Shown here in pieces: positions 1 to 6,371 of a stretch of DNA of 7,376 bases (positions are counted from its first letter, which is position 1; every line of letters starts with the position of its first letter). This DNA comes from Pseudomonadales bacterium (GTDB taxonomy: Bacteria > Pseudomonadota > Gammaproteobacteria > Steroidobacterales > Steroidobacteraceae). Below the pieces are notes generated by a model that saw nothing but the letters and a program-made list of their open reading frames with translations, was not told the origin of the DNA and ran no database searches. Where the stretch lies: positions 1 through 7,376 of the forward strand of contig JAGRJB010000329.1 of the NCBI GenBank assembly GCA_020442965.1. The letters run 5' to 3'. A program made the position numbers and the translations under genes.

Positions 1-1026
1 GAGGACGTAACCCGCGTGCTCCAGGATCACGAGACGTTCAGCAATTCGGTGTCCAAGCATCGCTCCGTACCCAACGGAATGGACCCTCCAGAACACACCG
101 CCTATCGCCGTATCATCGAGCCCTATTTCGATCCGGAACGAATGGACGCCTTTGAACCCGTGTGCCGGGAAATCGTTTCAACTCTGGTACGGAACACGCT
201 GGAACGTGATGAGATAGAACTGATCGCCGACTTTGCTCAGCCTTTCGCGGTGCGAGTCCAATGTGCCTTTCTCGGTTGGCCGGAGGCTTTGCACGAACCA
301 CTCATCCGCTGGACTGTCAAGAACCACGAGGCGACCCTCGCGCAGGATCGGCAGTCGATGTCAGAACTCGCGCGCGAGTTCGAAGGCATTATCGACGGCA
401 TACTGGAGACTCGCCGCCGGTCCGGGGCGAAGCCTGAAGACGACGTTACCACCGCGCTGATGCACGAAAGAGTCGACGGGCGACCGTTCAAGCGCGAGGA
501 AATTGCCAGCATTTTGCGGAACTGGAATGCCGGAGAAATCGGCACGATTTCCGCAGCGGTCGGCATCCTTGTCCACTATCTTGCGGTGCAAGTCGGGCTG
601 CAGATGCAGTTGCGCGATGAACCGTCGCTGTTGCTCGCCGCAATCGACGAAATACTCCGAATTCACGGCCCCTTGGTTGCCAATCGGCGTATTACGACCC
701 GCCCGGTGGAAATCGGCGGTCGGGCGTTCGACACCGGCGAGCGAATCTCGCTCAACTGGATATCGGCCAATCGTGACGGTCGGGTCTTTGAAACTCCGGA
801 TGCTTTTCGCCTGGACCGTGACCCATCCAAGAATCTCCTCTATGGCTTAGGGATCCACGTCTGCCCAGGCGCGCCGCTGGCGCGGTTGGAATTGCGAGTC
901 GTTATGGAAGAACTGCTGGGACAAACCTCTGCGATCGAGCTTGCAGCGGATAAATTGCCGACCAACGCTGCCTATCCTGCGAGCGGATTCTCCGCATTGC
1001 CGCTAAGGCTCCGGCGGGCCTCGTAA
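1..1026 (+). CDS. Cytochrome P450, N-terminus cut off by the window edge
   Basis: A heme-thiolate monooxygenase expected to insert one oxygen atom from O2 into an organic substrate, using electrons from a separate ferredoxin and reductase. The reading frame is open from base 1, so the GTG at 16 is internal. About 341 residues are visible against roughly 400 in bacterial class I P450s, so some 60 N-terminal residues are missing. Counting from the first visible codon: the C-helix motif DPPEHTAYR begins at residue 28, the I-helix AGEIGT at 177-182, the K-helix ExxR (EILR) at 217-220, and the heme loop YGLGIHVCPG has its Cys ligand at 288 (bases 862-864). The heme loop has Tyr where Phe is usual. 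The I-helix lacks the usual acid-threonine pair. No membrane anchor is seen in the visible part. The substrate cannot be read from the sequence. No redox partner gene follows it. The family call is secure. Confidence 0.97.
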   Translation, partial: EDVTRVLQDHETFSNSVSKHRSVPNGMDPPEHTAYRRIIEPYFDPERMDAFEPVCREIVSTLVRNTLERDEIELIADFAQPFAVRVQCAFLGWPEALHEPLIRWTVKNHEATLAQDRQSMSELAREFEGIIDGILETRRRSGAKPEDDVTTALMHERVDGRPFKREEIASILRNWNAGEIGTISAAVGILVHYLAVQVGLQMQLRDEPSLLLAAIDEILRIHGPLVANRRITTRPVEIGGRAFDTGERISLNWISANRDGRVFETPDAFRLDRDPSKNLLYGLGIHVCPGAPLARLELRVVMEELLGQTSAIELAADKLPTNAAYPASGFSALPLRLRRAS

Positions 1027-1312
1027 CGAACGGCGCGACGCGCCACGGCTCAACCGGAACGCCGCAGAGCAATCGGCTCACCCATGCCGCAATTGTCTGG
1101 CATGCTCGAGTTGTTGGAGCCAATGCTCTTGTTGCGAGCGGTGTCCGACTCAGGCGAGACTCTCGTGTCTCCAAACATGATTTGGTCCAATCCATCCGCG
1201 CATCGCGACGAAGCGCTGCAAATACGGCTGCTGGAGGTAGAGCATGAACGAGGTACTTCGACTTCGGACGCACGCTAACAACCACATGGAGCTCACGCAT
1301 GGACCAGATAGC
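1027..1312. other. Stretch between the P450 and the attC-like site, no secure gene
   Basis: Six bases after the P450 stop there is a palindrome, GGCGCG-A-CGCGCC (1032-1044). It could form a short hairpin but has no T-run, so it is not a convincing intrinsic terminator. An ORF at 1084-1278 (+, 64 codons) starts at an ATG without a ribosome binding site, matches no family I recognise, and overlaps the better-supported 24-codon ORF at 1244. Its TAA falls in CGCTAAC (1273-1279), which resembles an integron core site but misses the RYYYAAC consensus at its first two bases. The 8-mer GCTCACGC occurs at 1291-1298 and again at 1341-1348. I see no other promoter or RNA gene here. Confidence 0.5.
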
Positions 1313-1318
1313 GTCTAA
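1244..1318 (+). CDS. Possible 24-residue peptide ending in the attC-like site
   Basis: A very short ORF (MNEVLRLRTHA at its N-terminus, 24 residues). It is noted because GGAGGT at 1233-1238 lies five bases upstream of the ATG, the best Shine-Dalgarno in this part of the window. Its TAA (1316-1318) lies inside the left core of the attC-like element, and cassette genes often end within the attC. The peptide is hydrophilic, with no signal peptide, membrane segment or recognisable family. It could be a real small cassette ORF, the end of a decayed gene, or chance. Confidence 0.25.
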   Translation: MNEVLRLRTHANNHMELTHGPDSV

Positions 1319-1360
1319 ATGCTGCGTCCCGGTTCGCGTCGCTCACGCGGGACGTTAGGC
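1313..1360 (+). other. Integron attC-like recombination site
   Basis: The right end is GTTAGGC (1354-1360), a perfect match to the integron R' core GTTRRRY. The left end GTCTAAA (1313-1319) matches the R'' core RYYYAAC except at the last base. The single strand would fold: 1313-1318 pairs with 1355-1360 (one G-T pair), CGTCCCG (1325-1331) pairs with CGGGACG (1348-1354), and 1337-1339 pairs with 1345-1347 around a 5-base loop. One arm carries two bulges (1319-1324 and 1332-1336) and the other is nearly continuous; such extrahelical bases are typical of attC hairpins. At 48 bases it is somewhat shorter than usual (about 55-140). The left boundary might instead be CGCTAAC at 1273, giving 88 bases. 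A small ORF starts 17 bases after it, as in a cassette. No integrase gene is in view. Confidence 0.5.
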
Positions 1361-1376
1361 ATCGGAAACAACGCCT

Positions 1377-1619
1377 ATGCAACTCGCGCGCACCATCAGG
1401 CTATTAAGCGCTCAACCGTGGGCCTGCGTGTTTCTGGCTACGCTGTTCGCTCTTGTTGGCGTCGCCTTTGCCGCTGGGTGGGTACCGGTTTCCTCCGTCC
1501 GGCGATACCTCCCCGGCCACGAATGGATCATGGCTGCCATTTGCGGCGTCGTAGCTGCCTTCTTTGCTTACTGTGCGCTCACCGGACTTCGAAGCCGGAA
1601 CAAGACGCGGATCACATGA
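1377..1619 (+). CDS. Small two-helix membrane protein, unknown function
   Basis: 80 residues, no family recognised. Two hydrophobic segments are visible, at about residues 17-37 (WACVFLATLFALVGVAF) and 51-69 (WIMAAICGVVAAFFAYCAL), joined by a short loop with Arg, Pro and His. The tail is basic (LRSRNKTR). This predicts an inner-membrane hairpin protein with a positive cytoplasmic C-terminus. The ATG is the first start after the attC-like core, 17 bases downstream of GTTAGGC. The ribosome binding site is weak (GGAA about 11 bases upstream). Overlapping ORFs in other frames have no comparable hydrophobic pattern, which supports this frame. Small membrane proteins of unknown role are common integron cassette cargo. 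That context is inference. Confidence 0.6.
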   Translation: MQLARTIRLLSAQPWACVFLATLFALVGVAFAAGWVPVSSVRRYLPGHEWIMAAICGVVAAFFAYCALTGLRSRNKTRIT

Positions 1620-1688
1620 TGGGTCGCACAGCGGCGGGTTCGACTGTCGGGGCGGCGAACGTCGTTCTATTCTTGCGAAGGGGAGTTT

Positions 1689-1703
1689 GCACTCAGCGAG
1701 TGC
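1689..1703. repeat. Perfect inverted repeat GCACTC-AGC-GAGTGC
   Basis: Six-base arms at 1689-1694 and 1698-1703 around a three-base loop, 70 bases after the stop of the 80-residue membrane protein. No T-run follows, so it is not a standard intrinsic terminator. It might stabilise a transcript end or be part of a larger folded element with the downstream core-like site. Function unknown. Confidence 0.35.
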
Positions 1704-1707
1704 CGCC

Positions 1708-1776
1708 ACCTAACCAGTCGGCGGAGCCGCTCTGCGACGGCAGGCCGTGTTGTGTAGCACGTCGCCAACGTCGGGC
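1708..1776 (+). other. Weak, possibly decayed second attC-like element
   Basis: ACCTAAC at 1708-1714 fits the left core consensus RYYYAAC exactly. GTCGGGC at 1770-1776 is a degraded right core, with C for the third base of GTTRRRY. Between them GGCG (1720-1723) can pair with CGCC (1763-1766), and ACGG (1737-1740) with CCGT (1745-1748). The 69-base length is in the attC range, and the next small gene starts about 16 bases later. The core-to-core pairing is poor, and GC-rich sequence gives such matches by chance, so this is tentative. Confidence 0.2.
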
Positions 1777-1791
1777 TGCGGATTTGTAGCC

Positions 1792-2073
1792 GTGCGATGG
1801 CGCGCTGCTCTAGGACTTGTCGTCGCACATGCGGCATTGGTCGCCAGCGCCCGATATCTTCCCGAGTCGCTTCAGCCAGCGATTGCGGCTACGGTGTATC
1901 TGCCGCTATGGCCGTTGGCGTCACTCGGACTGCCCGTCTTTGGAAGCGCCGAGTCCGGCGGATGGCCGGGCCCGAGCATCTTCGGGTGGCTGATCGTGCT
2001 GCTCATCTGGTCAGCGATATGGACAATACTGGTGTTCGGCATAGCCAAGGCTCGAAGATCACCATTGAACTAA
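1792..2073 (+). CDS. Small three-helix membrane protein, unknown function
   Basis: 93 residues from the GTG at 1792, beginning MRWRAALGLVVAHAALVAS. No family recognised. Three hydrophobic stretches are visible: about residues 5-19, 25-47 (PAIAATVYLPLWPLASLGLP) and 61-82 (IFGWLIVLLIWSAIWTILVF), followed by a short basic tail (KARRSP). It is probably an integral inner-membrane protein. The frame is open back to a GTG at 1747, which would add 15 residues. I prefer 1792 because the added residues look like non-coding translation and the Arg-Trp-Arg start suits a first membrane helix, but neither start has a good ribosome binding site. It follows the 80-residue membrane protein on the same strand and may be the next cassette or a co-transcribed partner. 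Confidence 0.5.
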   Translation: MRWRAALGLVVAHAALVASARYLPESLQPAIAATVYLPLWPLASLGLPVFGSAESGGWPGPSIFGWLIVLLIWSAIWTILVFGIAKARRSPLN

Positions 2074-2341
2074 TTCGGGAATGTCGCGGCCGGTGCGCTC
2101 GGTCGTTCGGCGACTCGGTCGGGCAATTTGGTGTTTGTCCGCCCGTCGAAGCGGACGCCGGACTCAAGTCTGCGCGTCTCCCGTACGCTCACGAAAAGGG
2201 TAGCCTGGGCTTTCTGTTCACCGAGCCAGTTCCGTATCGACTCATCGATAGGGTGGCCGCTGCCATGGCCTGTCGATACGCTTGGCCGCGATTCCTGCGA
2301 GCGACACAAGGGGCTGACGCGAATTCCGCGTGCCTCGCCCG
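2074..2341. other. Stretch downstream of the small membrane gene, no convincing gene
   Basis: ORFs cross this stretch in several frames, but none has a ribosome binding site, hydrophobic pattern or family resemblance I can support. It holds two short inverted repeats: GTCCGC (2137-2142) with GCGGAC (2151-2156), and ACGCG (2317-2321) with CGCGT (2327-2331) just beyond the stop of the helicase gene on the opposite strand. Neither is followed by a T-run, so no intrinsic terminator is called for either flanking gene. It may be decayed cassette sequence. Confidence 0.4.
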
Positions 2342-4066
2342 TTAGCGCTTGCGATCCTTGCGAAACGGCTTCTTGGCTCTCGTCGGCGCCGACGAATCGA
2401 GCTTGAGACTCAGCGGCTGCCCGCGGACGACCACCTTCGACAGTCTGTCGATCACTTGTGCAGGTAGCCCAGCGGGTAGTCGCACGAGACTGTAGAACGC
2501 ACGGATGTCGAGGCCGTTGATTTGCGAGCCATCGAGGTTCGCCTCGTTGGCGATCGCCCCGACGATGTTGCCCGGCTGCACGCCATGACGCTTGCCCACG
2601 TGCAGTCGGTAGGTCACTTGTTTGCCATCATCCTCGAAGCTTGCAGCCTTGTCGCGTAAATGCACGTTCCGTTCCCGGCGCGGCCCGCGATCGGAATCGG
2701 GTTGCAATGGGGCCGGTTCCCCCTGGGATGAGCCGCGATCCTTGATCGGCACCGGCGCATCGCCTTCAACCAGGGAAGCAATCGCAGCCGCGACGTTCAG
2801 CAGGTCGGCGCCGGTCTCGAGCGCGACTTCCTGCACGGCCTTGCGGTAGAACTCGGCTGGGCCAGACGTGATCGCTTCCCCGATCCGCGCTTTGAATTTG
2901 GCGAGACGACGCGTATTGACGTCCTCGACGGTAGGTAGTTTGAGCGGCTCGATGGTCTGACGTGTGGCACGTTCGATCAGCCGTAGCAGATTGCGCTCGC
3001 GGGGGGCAATGAAAAGGATCGCTTCGCCACTGCGACCCGCGCGGCCGGTGCGGCCGATACGATGCACGTACGATTCGGTGTCGTAGGGAACATCGAAGTT
3101 CACCACATGCGTGATCCGCTCCACATCGAGGCCGCGCGCGGCGACGTCGGTGGCAACGAGAATATCGATCTTGCCGCTCTTGAGCTGGGCAACAGTCTTT
3201 TCGCGTAGCGCCTGCGGCACGTCGCCGTTCAACGCCACGGCTGCAAATCCGCGCGCCTGCAGTTTGTCGGCCAACTCGACGGTCGATTGCTTGGTACGAA
3301 CAAAAACCAGCATGGCGTCGAAGTCCGCGACTTCGACGATGCGTGTCAGCGCATCGAGTTTATGCAGGCCGCTCACCATCCAGTAGGTCTGGGTGATGTT
3401 AGCAGCCGTACCCGTTTTCCCCTTGATCACGATCTCGAGGGGCTTCTTCAGATGTCGTTGCGCGATGGCGCGGATCCTGGGCGCGATGGTGGCGGAGAAC
3501 AGCGCGACCTGGCGCTCCGGCGGTGTCTGGGAGAGGATGGCGTCCATCGCGTCGGCGAAGCCCATGTCTAGCATCTCGTCCGCCTCGTCGAGCACGACGG
3601 TGCGCACGGTCGCGAGTGACAGGGTGCCGCGATCCAGATGATCGATAATGCGCCCCGGTGTGCCCACGATAACCTGTGGGCCGCGCTTGAGCGCTGTCAA
3701 CTGCGGCGTATAGCTCTGGCCGCCGTAGATCGGTAGCACATGAAAGCCTGGCAGCCCGCCGGCATATTTCTGGAACGCCTCCGCGACCTGAATGGCGAGT
3801 TCCCGCGTGGGCACCAGCACGAGCGCCTGCGGCGCGCGTTGCTTGAGATCCAGTTTGCTGAGTATCGGCAGGGCAAAAGCCGCCGTCTTGCCCGTACCGG
3901 TCTGCGCTTGTCCCAGAATGTCCTGGCCGGCGAGCAGCGCTGGAATGGTGGCTGCCTGGATGGGTGTGGCGGCTTCATAGCCGATCGTCTGGACAGATCG
4001 TAGGACTGCCTCCGACAGACCCAAATCGGAAAAGGCAACAGCGTCAACGTCGGCGGCGGATTTCAT
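2342..4066 (-). CDS. deaD: DEAD-box ATP-dependent RNA helicase DeaD (CsdA)
   Basis: Unwinds or remodels RNA duplexes using ATP. In Enterobacteria DeaD helps large-subunit ribosome assembly and mRNA turnover, mainly in the cold. From the ATG at 4066 the protein has 574 residues (E. coli DeaD has about 630). Visible motifs: F-x-DLGL at 12-17, Q motif with Gln37, Walker A AQTGTGKT (Lys60), PTRELA at 86-91, TPGR at 136-139, DEAD at 160-163, SAT at 191-193, ATDVAARGLD at 305-314, and HRIGRTGR at 335-342. A DbpA-type RNA-binding domain follows at about 484-556 (YRLHVGKRHGV onward), then a Lys/Arg-rich tail. That domain points to DeaD rather than RhlE or RhlB. The frame extends to a TTG at 4115-4117, but the ATG leaves the normal short lead before the Q motif. 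It is transcribed away from the cupin gene. All catalytic residues are intact. Confidence 0.95.
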   Translation of the reverse strand: MKSAADVDAVAFSDLGLSEAVLRSVQTIGYEAATPIQAATIPALLAGQDILGQAQTGTGKTAAFALPILSKLDLKQRAPQALVLVPTRELAIQVAEAFQKYAGGLPGFHVLPIYGGQSYTPQLTALKRGPQVIVGTPGRIIDHLDRGTLSLATVRTVVLDEADEMLDMGFADAMDAILSQTPPERQVALFSATIAPRIRAIAQRHLKKPLEIVIKGKTGTAANITQTYWMVSGLHKLDALTRIVEVADFDAMLVFVRTKQSTVELADKLQARGFAAVALNGDVPQALREKTVAQLKSGKIDILVATDVAARGLDVERITHVVNFDVPYDTESYVHRIGRTGRAGRSGEAILFIAPRERNLLRLIERATRQTIEPLKLPTVEDVNTRRLAKFKARIGEAITSGPAEFYRKAVQEVALETGADLLNVAAAIASLVEGDAPVPIKDRGSSQGEPAPLQPDSDRGPRRERNVHLRDKAASFEDDGKQVTYRLHVGKRHGVQPGNIVGAIANEANLDGSQINGLDIRAFYSLVRLPAGLPAQVIDRLSKVVVRGQPLSLKLDSSAPTRAKKPFRKDRKR

Positions 4067-4183
4067 CCGCTGGATTGTAAGCGTTTGGACGAGCCTGCTT
4101 GGGGTTTTTGACGGCAATTGCGCCGCGTCGCGCCGCGGAGCAGTCTATCCGCTACCTCGGCAACCGTCTAACGGAGGTGTGTG
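4067..4183. promoter_or_regulatory. Divergent intergenic region between deaD and the cupin gene
   Basis: 117 bases that should hold the start signals of both flanking genes. On the minus strand TACAAT (bases 4074-4079) resembles a -10 box, but it lies only eight bases from the deaD ATG and has no good -35 partner. If used, the deaD transcript would be nearly leaderless. On the plus strand TTGACG (4108-4113) resembles a -35 box, but no -10 sits 16-18 bases further on. The one clear signal is GGAGGT (4173-4178), five bases before the cupin ATG. Confidence 0.35.
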
Positions 4184-4621
4184 ATGACTCGTCTTCGCGT
4201 TTCTTCTTTCCTGCTCGTGTTCGCGGCCGGCCTGTTAGTCGGGATCGCGATTCCGCTACTGAGCTATGCGGCCAAGAGCAAAGTCACGAATTTACTGACG
4301 ACCGCCCTGTCAACCGAGTTCACACCTGAGCGCGAGGTGTTGATCGACATCGTTGAGATTCCGCCCAATCAGAAGCTGGATTGGCACTGGCATCCCGGCG
4401 AAGAGTTTCACTATTACCTCGAAGGGAATCCCGTTATTGAGTTAGCCGACGCGGCGCCAATCGTTGGCAAGCCAGGTACCGTGGGGCACGTAAAGTTCAA
4501 GCAGCGACATCAGGCAACTGCCGGCGACCAAGGCGCCAAGATCCTGGTGTTCCGTGTGCACACGAAGGGGCAAGCTTGGCGCTACCTAGATGCGGCGCAC
4601 GATCACGACGTCGATAAGTAG
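4184..4621 (+). CDS. Membrane-targeted single-domain cupin protein
   Basis: 145 residues. The ATG at 4184 is chosen over the GTG at 4181 because GGAGGT (4173-4178) is correctly spaced for the ATG. Residues 9-28 (FLLVFAAGLLVGIAIPLLSY) form a signal peptide or signal anchor, with possible cleavage near Ala29-Ala30, so the cupin domain should lie in the periplasm. Cupin motif 1 is clear: His68, His70 and Glu74 in DWHWHPGEEFHYYLEG, an exact fit to H-x-H-x3-E-x6-G. Motif 2 has His109 (RHQATAGD) as the likely fourth metal ligand, but lacks the usual Asn after it. The fold binds a divalent metal. Such small cupins may be enzymes, binding proteins or sensors, and nothing here decides which. It is divergent from deaD and ends 15 bases from the convergent L,D-transpeptidase gene. 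Confidence 0.85.
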   Translation: MTRLRVSSFLLVFAAGLLVGIAIPLLSYAAKSKVTNLLTTALSTEFTPEREVLIDIVEIPPNQKLDWHWHPGEEFHYYLEGNPVIELADAAPIVGKPGTVGHVKFKQRHQATAGDQGAKILVFRVHTKGQAWRYLDAAHDHDVDK

Positions 4622-4636
4622 TGGTACGCGAAAAGC

Positions 4637-6331
4637 TCAATGCACCGTCGCTGCCAGTGCGCTCGCAAGCCGCGCATCGTGACCATAGATATCATCGAAG
4701 AACAGCACACGACCGTCTTCGAGCGCGAGAGCGGTGGCGTAGATCAAGAACACACGCACGGGCCGTTGGAGCGTGATGCGAGTCGGTGTCGATCGCGCCA
4801 GAGCGGCATCGATTTGCGCGGCTCGCGCCGCCGCGTCCTGCCAGCCTGCCTCATTGGCCAATAGCTGATCCGCGAGTGCGCGTGGGTCCTCGATGCGCAC
4901 ACAGCCATGGCTTGCGGCGCGCTGCGCGCGCGCGAACGTGCCGCGTGTGGGCGTATCGTGCAGGTAGACGTTATAGACATTGGGAAACAGAAACTTGAAA
5001 TTGCCGAGTGAGTTGTCGGCGCCCGGCCTCTGACGCAGCCGGGCAGCGCCGCTTGCGAGCGCTTCGATGTTCTCGGGCGTCGGCGCTAACACTGGGCTCG
5101 TATCGCTCTGACCCTGCACGATCTCGAATCGATTGCGTACGAACCAGTCGGGATTGCGGCGTATCGATGGCAGAAGCTCGTTGTTCAGAATGCTACGCCG
5201 GACGTCCCAGTAGGGTCGGATCACGACATAGCGCAGGTCGGCCGCGAATACCGGAGTGTTGTTTTGCGGAAAGATCTTACCGACCACCACGTTCATGTGC
5301 AGCATGTCGCTTTCGCTGTCCTCGAGCGTGCGGAACGCAAACAGTTTGAATTGTGGAATATTGACAATAATCGGTGGGCTATCGAGCCGCGACGGCAGCC
5401 AACGCGCCCGCTCCAGCGCGAACTCGATCTGCTGCACTCGCCGAGCGAACGGTGTTGTTAGTGCCATGAACGTACCGGGCCCGAGCGCACCATCAGCATC
5501 CAGACCGTGTCGCGCCTGAAAGCGTTTGAGCGCGTTGACGGTGGTCGCATCCAAGGAATCGACGGTCGCGGTTGTTTCCGATTCGGGCCAGTCGCCGAGT
5601 GCCAGCAAGAGTGCGCGCAGTCTATTCATGCCAGCATAGGTATCACCCTGACGCACGCTGCGAGTCGGCAGCGTCGGTAGCTCGTTGAGCTCAGGTTGTT
5701 GCGCCAGCTCACGATACCGGAGCAGAGCGCGACGCAGCAATTCATAGTGACGAAAGCCCGGTTCATAGTCGGCCAATACGTTGGGTATATCCGTAGTGCC
5801 CGCCAATGCCGCGAGTGCCGTCGCGAGGTCGAGCGAAGCGTGTGGCACGATCAGATCGTGACCGACGGTTCGTGGATCGATTCGACCTGCATGCAGGTGC
5901 GTCAGAAATCGTGCCGCTGTGAATGTCAGTGCGACATCGAGTGCTTGCCATTCGGCGGGGTCCGCGTTGCTACCGGCTAGCGAAAAAGCGCGGTAGATGA
6001 TGTCGTTGGCACGATAGTCACCTGAGCGCAGCCCGTATTGGTCGGCGAATCGGATTCGTTCCAGCAACTCGCGACCGTTTGCTGTAAGTCCAGCCTGGGT
6101 AAACCACAGCGGTGCGCCACCACGCCGCGCATAGAGTGCCCGAATGACCGTCGCGAACCGCGCCGTGTCGGGTAGCTCGATGCCTGCGACACGATGGCTC
6201 GACAGCGCCGATTCGACCATGGGTTCGATCGACTCTGCGACTGCATCGCCGGTGGCCGCCATTGCGCGGTCGGCCGATATTGTCAATAGCGCACAGACTG
6301 CGAGAGCGCCGAGGAAATCAACAGCTTTCAT
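4637..6331 (-). CDS. ldtD: Periplasmic L,D-transpeptidase, YcbB/LdtD type
   Basis: Forms 3-3 (mDAP-mDAP) cross-links in peptidoglycan from tetrapeptide donors, a penicillin-insensitive route of wall cross-linking. 564 residues (E. coli LdtD has 615). A Sec signal peptide spans about 1-25, with cleavage after AMA. Next come a helical scaffold domain at about 55-215, a peptidoglycan-binding domain at about 222-293 (TTVNALKRFQARHGL...DGALGPGT), and a YkuD catalytic domain from about 320 to 535. The catalytic motif is intact: His458 in YLHDTP, then SHGCVR with Ser474, His475 and nucleophile Cys477 (codon 4901-4903). The insert at about 375-440, beginning near YWDVRRSIL, matches the substrate-capping part of YcbB-type enzymes. 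The ATG at 6331 gives a complete signal peptide, although no clear ribosome binding site precedes it. Whether it is the true LdtD orthologue or a paralogue of the same architecture cannot be told from one window. Confidence 0.93.
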   Translation of the reverse strand: MKAVDFLGALAVCALLTISADRAMAATGDAVAESIEPMVESALSSHRVAGIELPDTARFATVIRALYARRGGAPLWFTQAGLTANGRELLERIRFADQYGLRSGDYRANDIIYRAFSLAGSNADPAEWQALDVALTFTAARFLTHLHAGRIDPRTVGHDLIVPHASLDLATALAALAGTTDIPNVLADYEPGFRHYELLRRALLRYRELAQQPELNELPTLPTRSVRQGDTYAGMNRLRALLLALGDWPESETTATVDSLDATTVNALKRFQARHGLDADGALGPGTFMALTTPFARRVQQIEFALERARWLPSRLDSPPIIVNIPQFKLFAFRTLEDSESDMLHMNVVVGKIFPQNNTPVFAADLRYVVIRPYWDVRRSILNNELLPSIRRNPDWFVRNRFEIVQGQSDTSPVLAPTPENIEALASGAARLRQRPGADNSLGNFKFLFPNVYNVYLHDTPTRGTFARAQRAASHGCVRIEDPRALADQLLANEAGWQDAAARAAQIDAALARSTPTRITLQRPVRVFLIYATALALEDGRVLFFDDIYGHDARLASALAATVH

Positions 6332-6371
6332 GGGGGCGTTAGTCTAAAGGATCTGTAGACTCGCGCAGCTA
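6332..6371. promoter_or_regulatory. 40-bp divergent spacer with an operator-like inverted repeat
   Basis: The L,D-transpeptidase and comB genes start back to back only 40 bases apart. Centred between them is an inverted repeat, AGTCTA (6341-6346) and TAGACT (6356-6361), with a 9-base spacer. Its total span of 21 bases suits a dimeric regulator. The gap is too short for two separate promoters, so the promoters must overlap or extend into the opposite coding regions. No convincing -35/-10 pair or Shine-Dalgarno is visible. An operator role is inference. Confidence 0.3.

Noticed and set aside
1032..1044. GGCGCG-A-CGCGCC palindrome as the P450 terminator
   Set aside because: No T-run follows, and palindromes of this size are common in GC-rich sequence.
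1084..1278. 64-codon ORF (+) after the P450
   Set aside because: No ribosome binding site, no recognisable family or membrane pattern, and it overlaps a shorter ORF with a much better start signal.
902..1300. 132-codon ORF (-) over the P450 end
   Set aside because: It overlaps the certain P450 coding sequence antisense and has the Arg/Pro/Ala-rich composition of shadow translation in GC-rich DNA.
2070..2309. 79-codon ORF (-) downstream of deaD
   Set aside because: It lies downstream of deaD on the same strand, with no ribosome binding site or family resemblance, and its frame is matched by equally long ORFs on the other strand.
1797..2345. 182-codon ORF (+) over the second small membrane gene
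   Set aside because: Low-complexity Arg/Cys-rich translation in an alternative frame of the hydrophobic 93-residue protein. Its last third crosses the unexplained stretch but resembles nothing I know.
2340..2346. GTTAGCG as another integron core, an exact reverse complement of CGCTAAC at 1273
   Set aside because: It includes the deaD stop codon, fails the GTTRRRY consensus at the sixth base, and has no pairing partner nearby.
4108..4113. TTGACG as the -35 box of the cupin promoter
   Set aside because: No -10-like hexamer lies at 16-18 bases; the spacing region is GC-rich.
4067..4117. TTG start for DeaD at 4115-4117, adding 17 residues
   Set aside because: The extra residues have no counterpart in the family and the TTG has no ribosome binding site; the ATG at 4066 gives the normal N-terminus.
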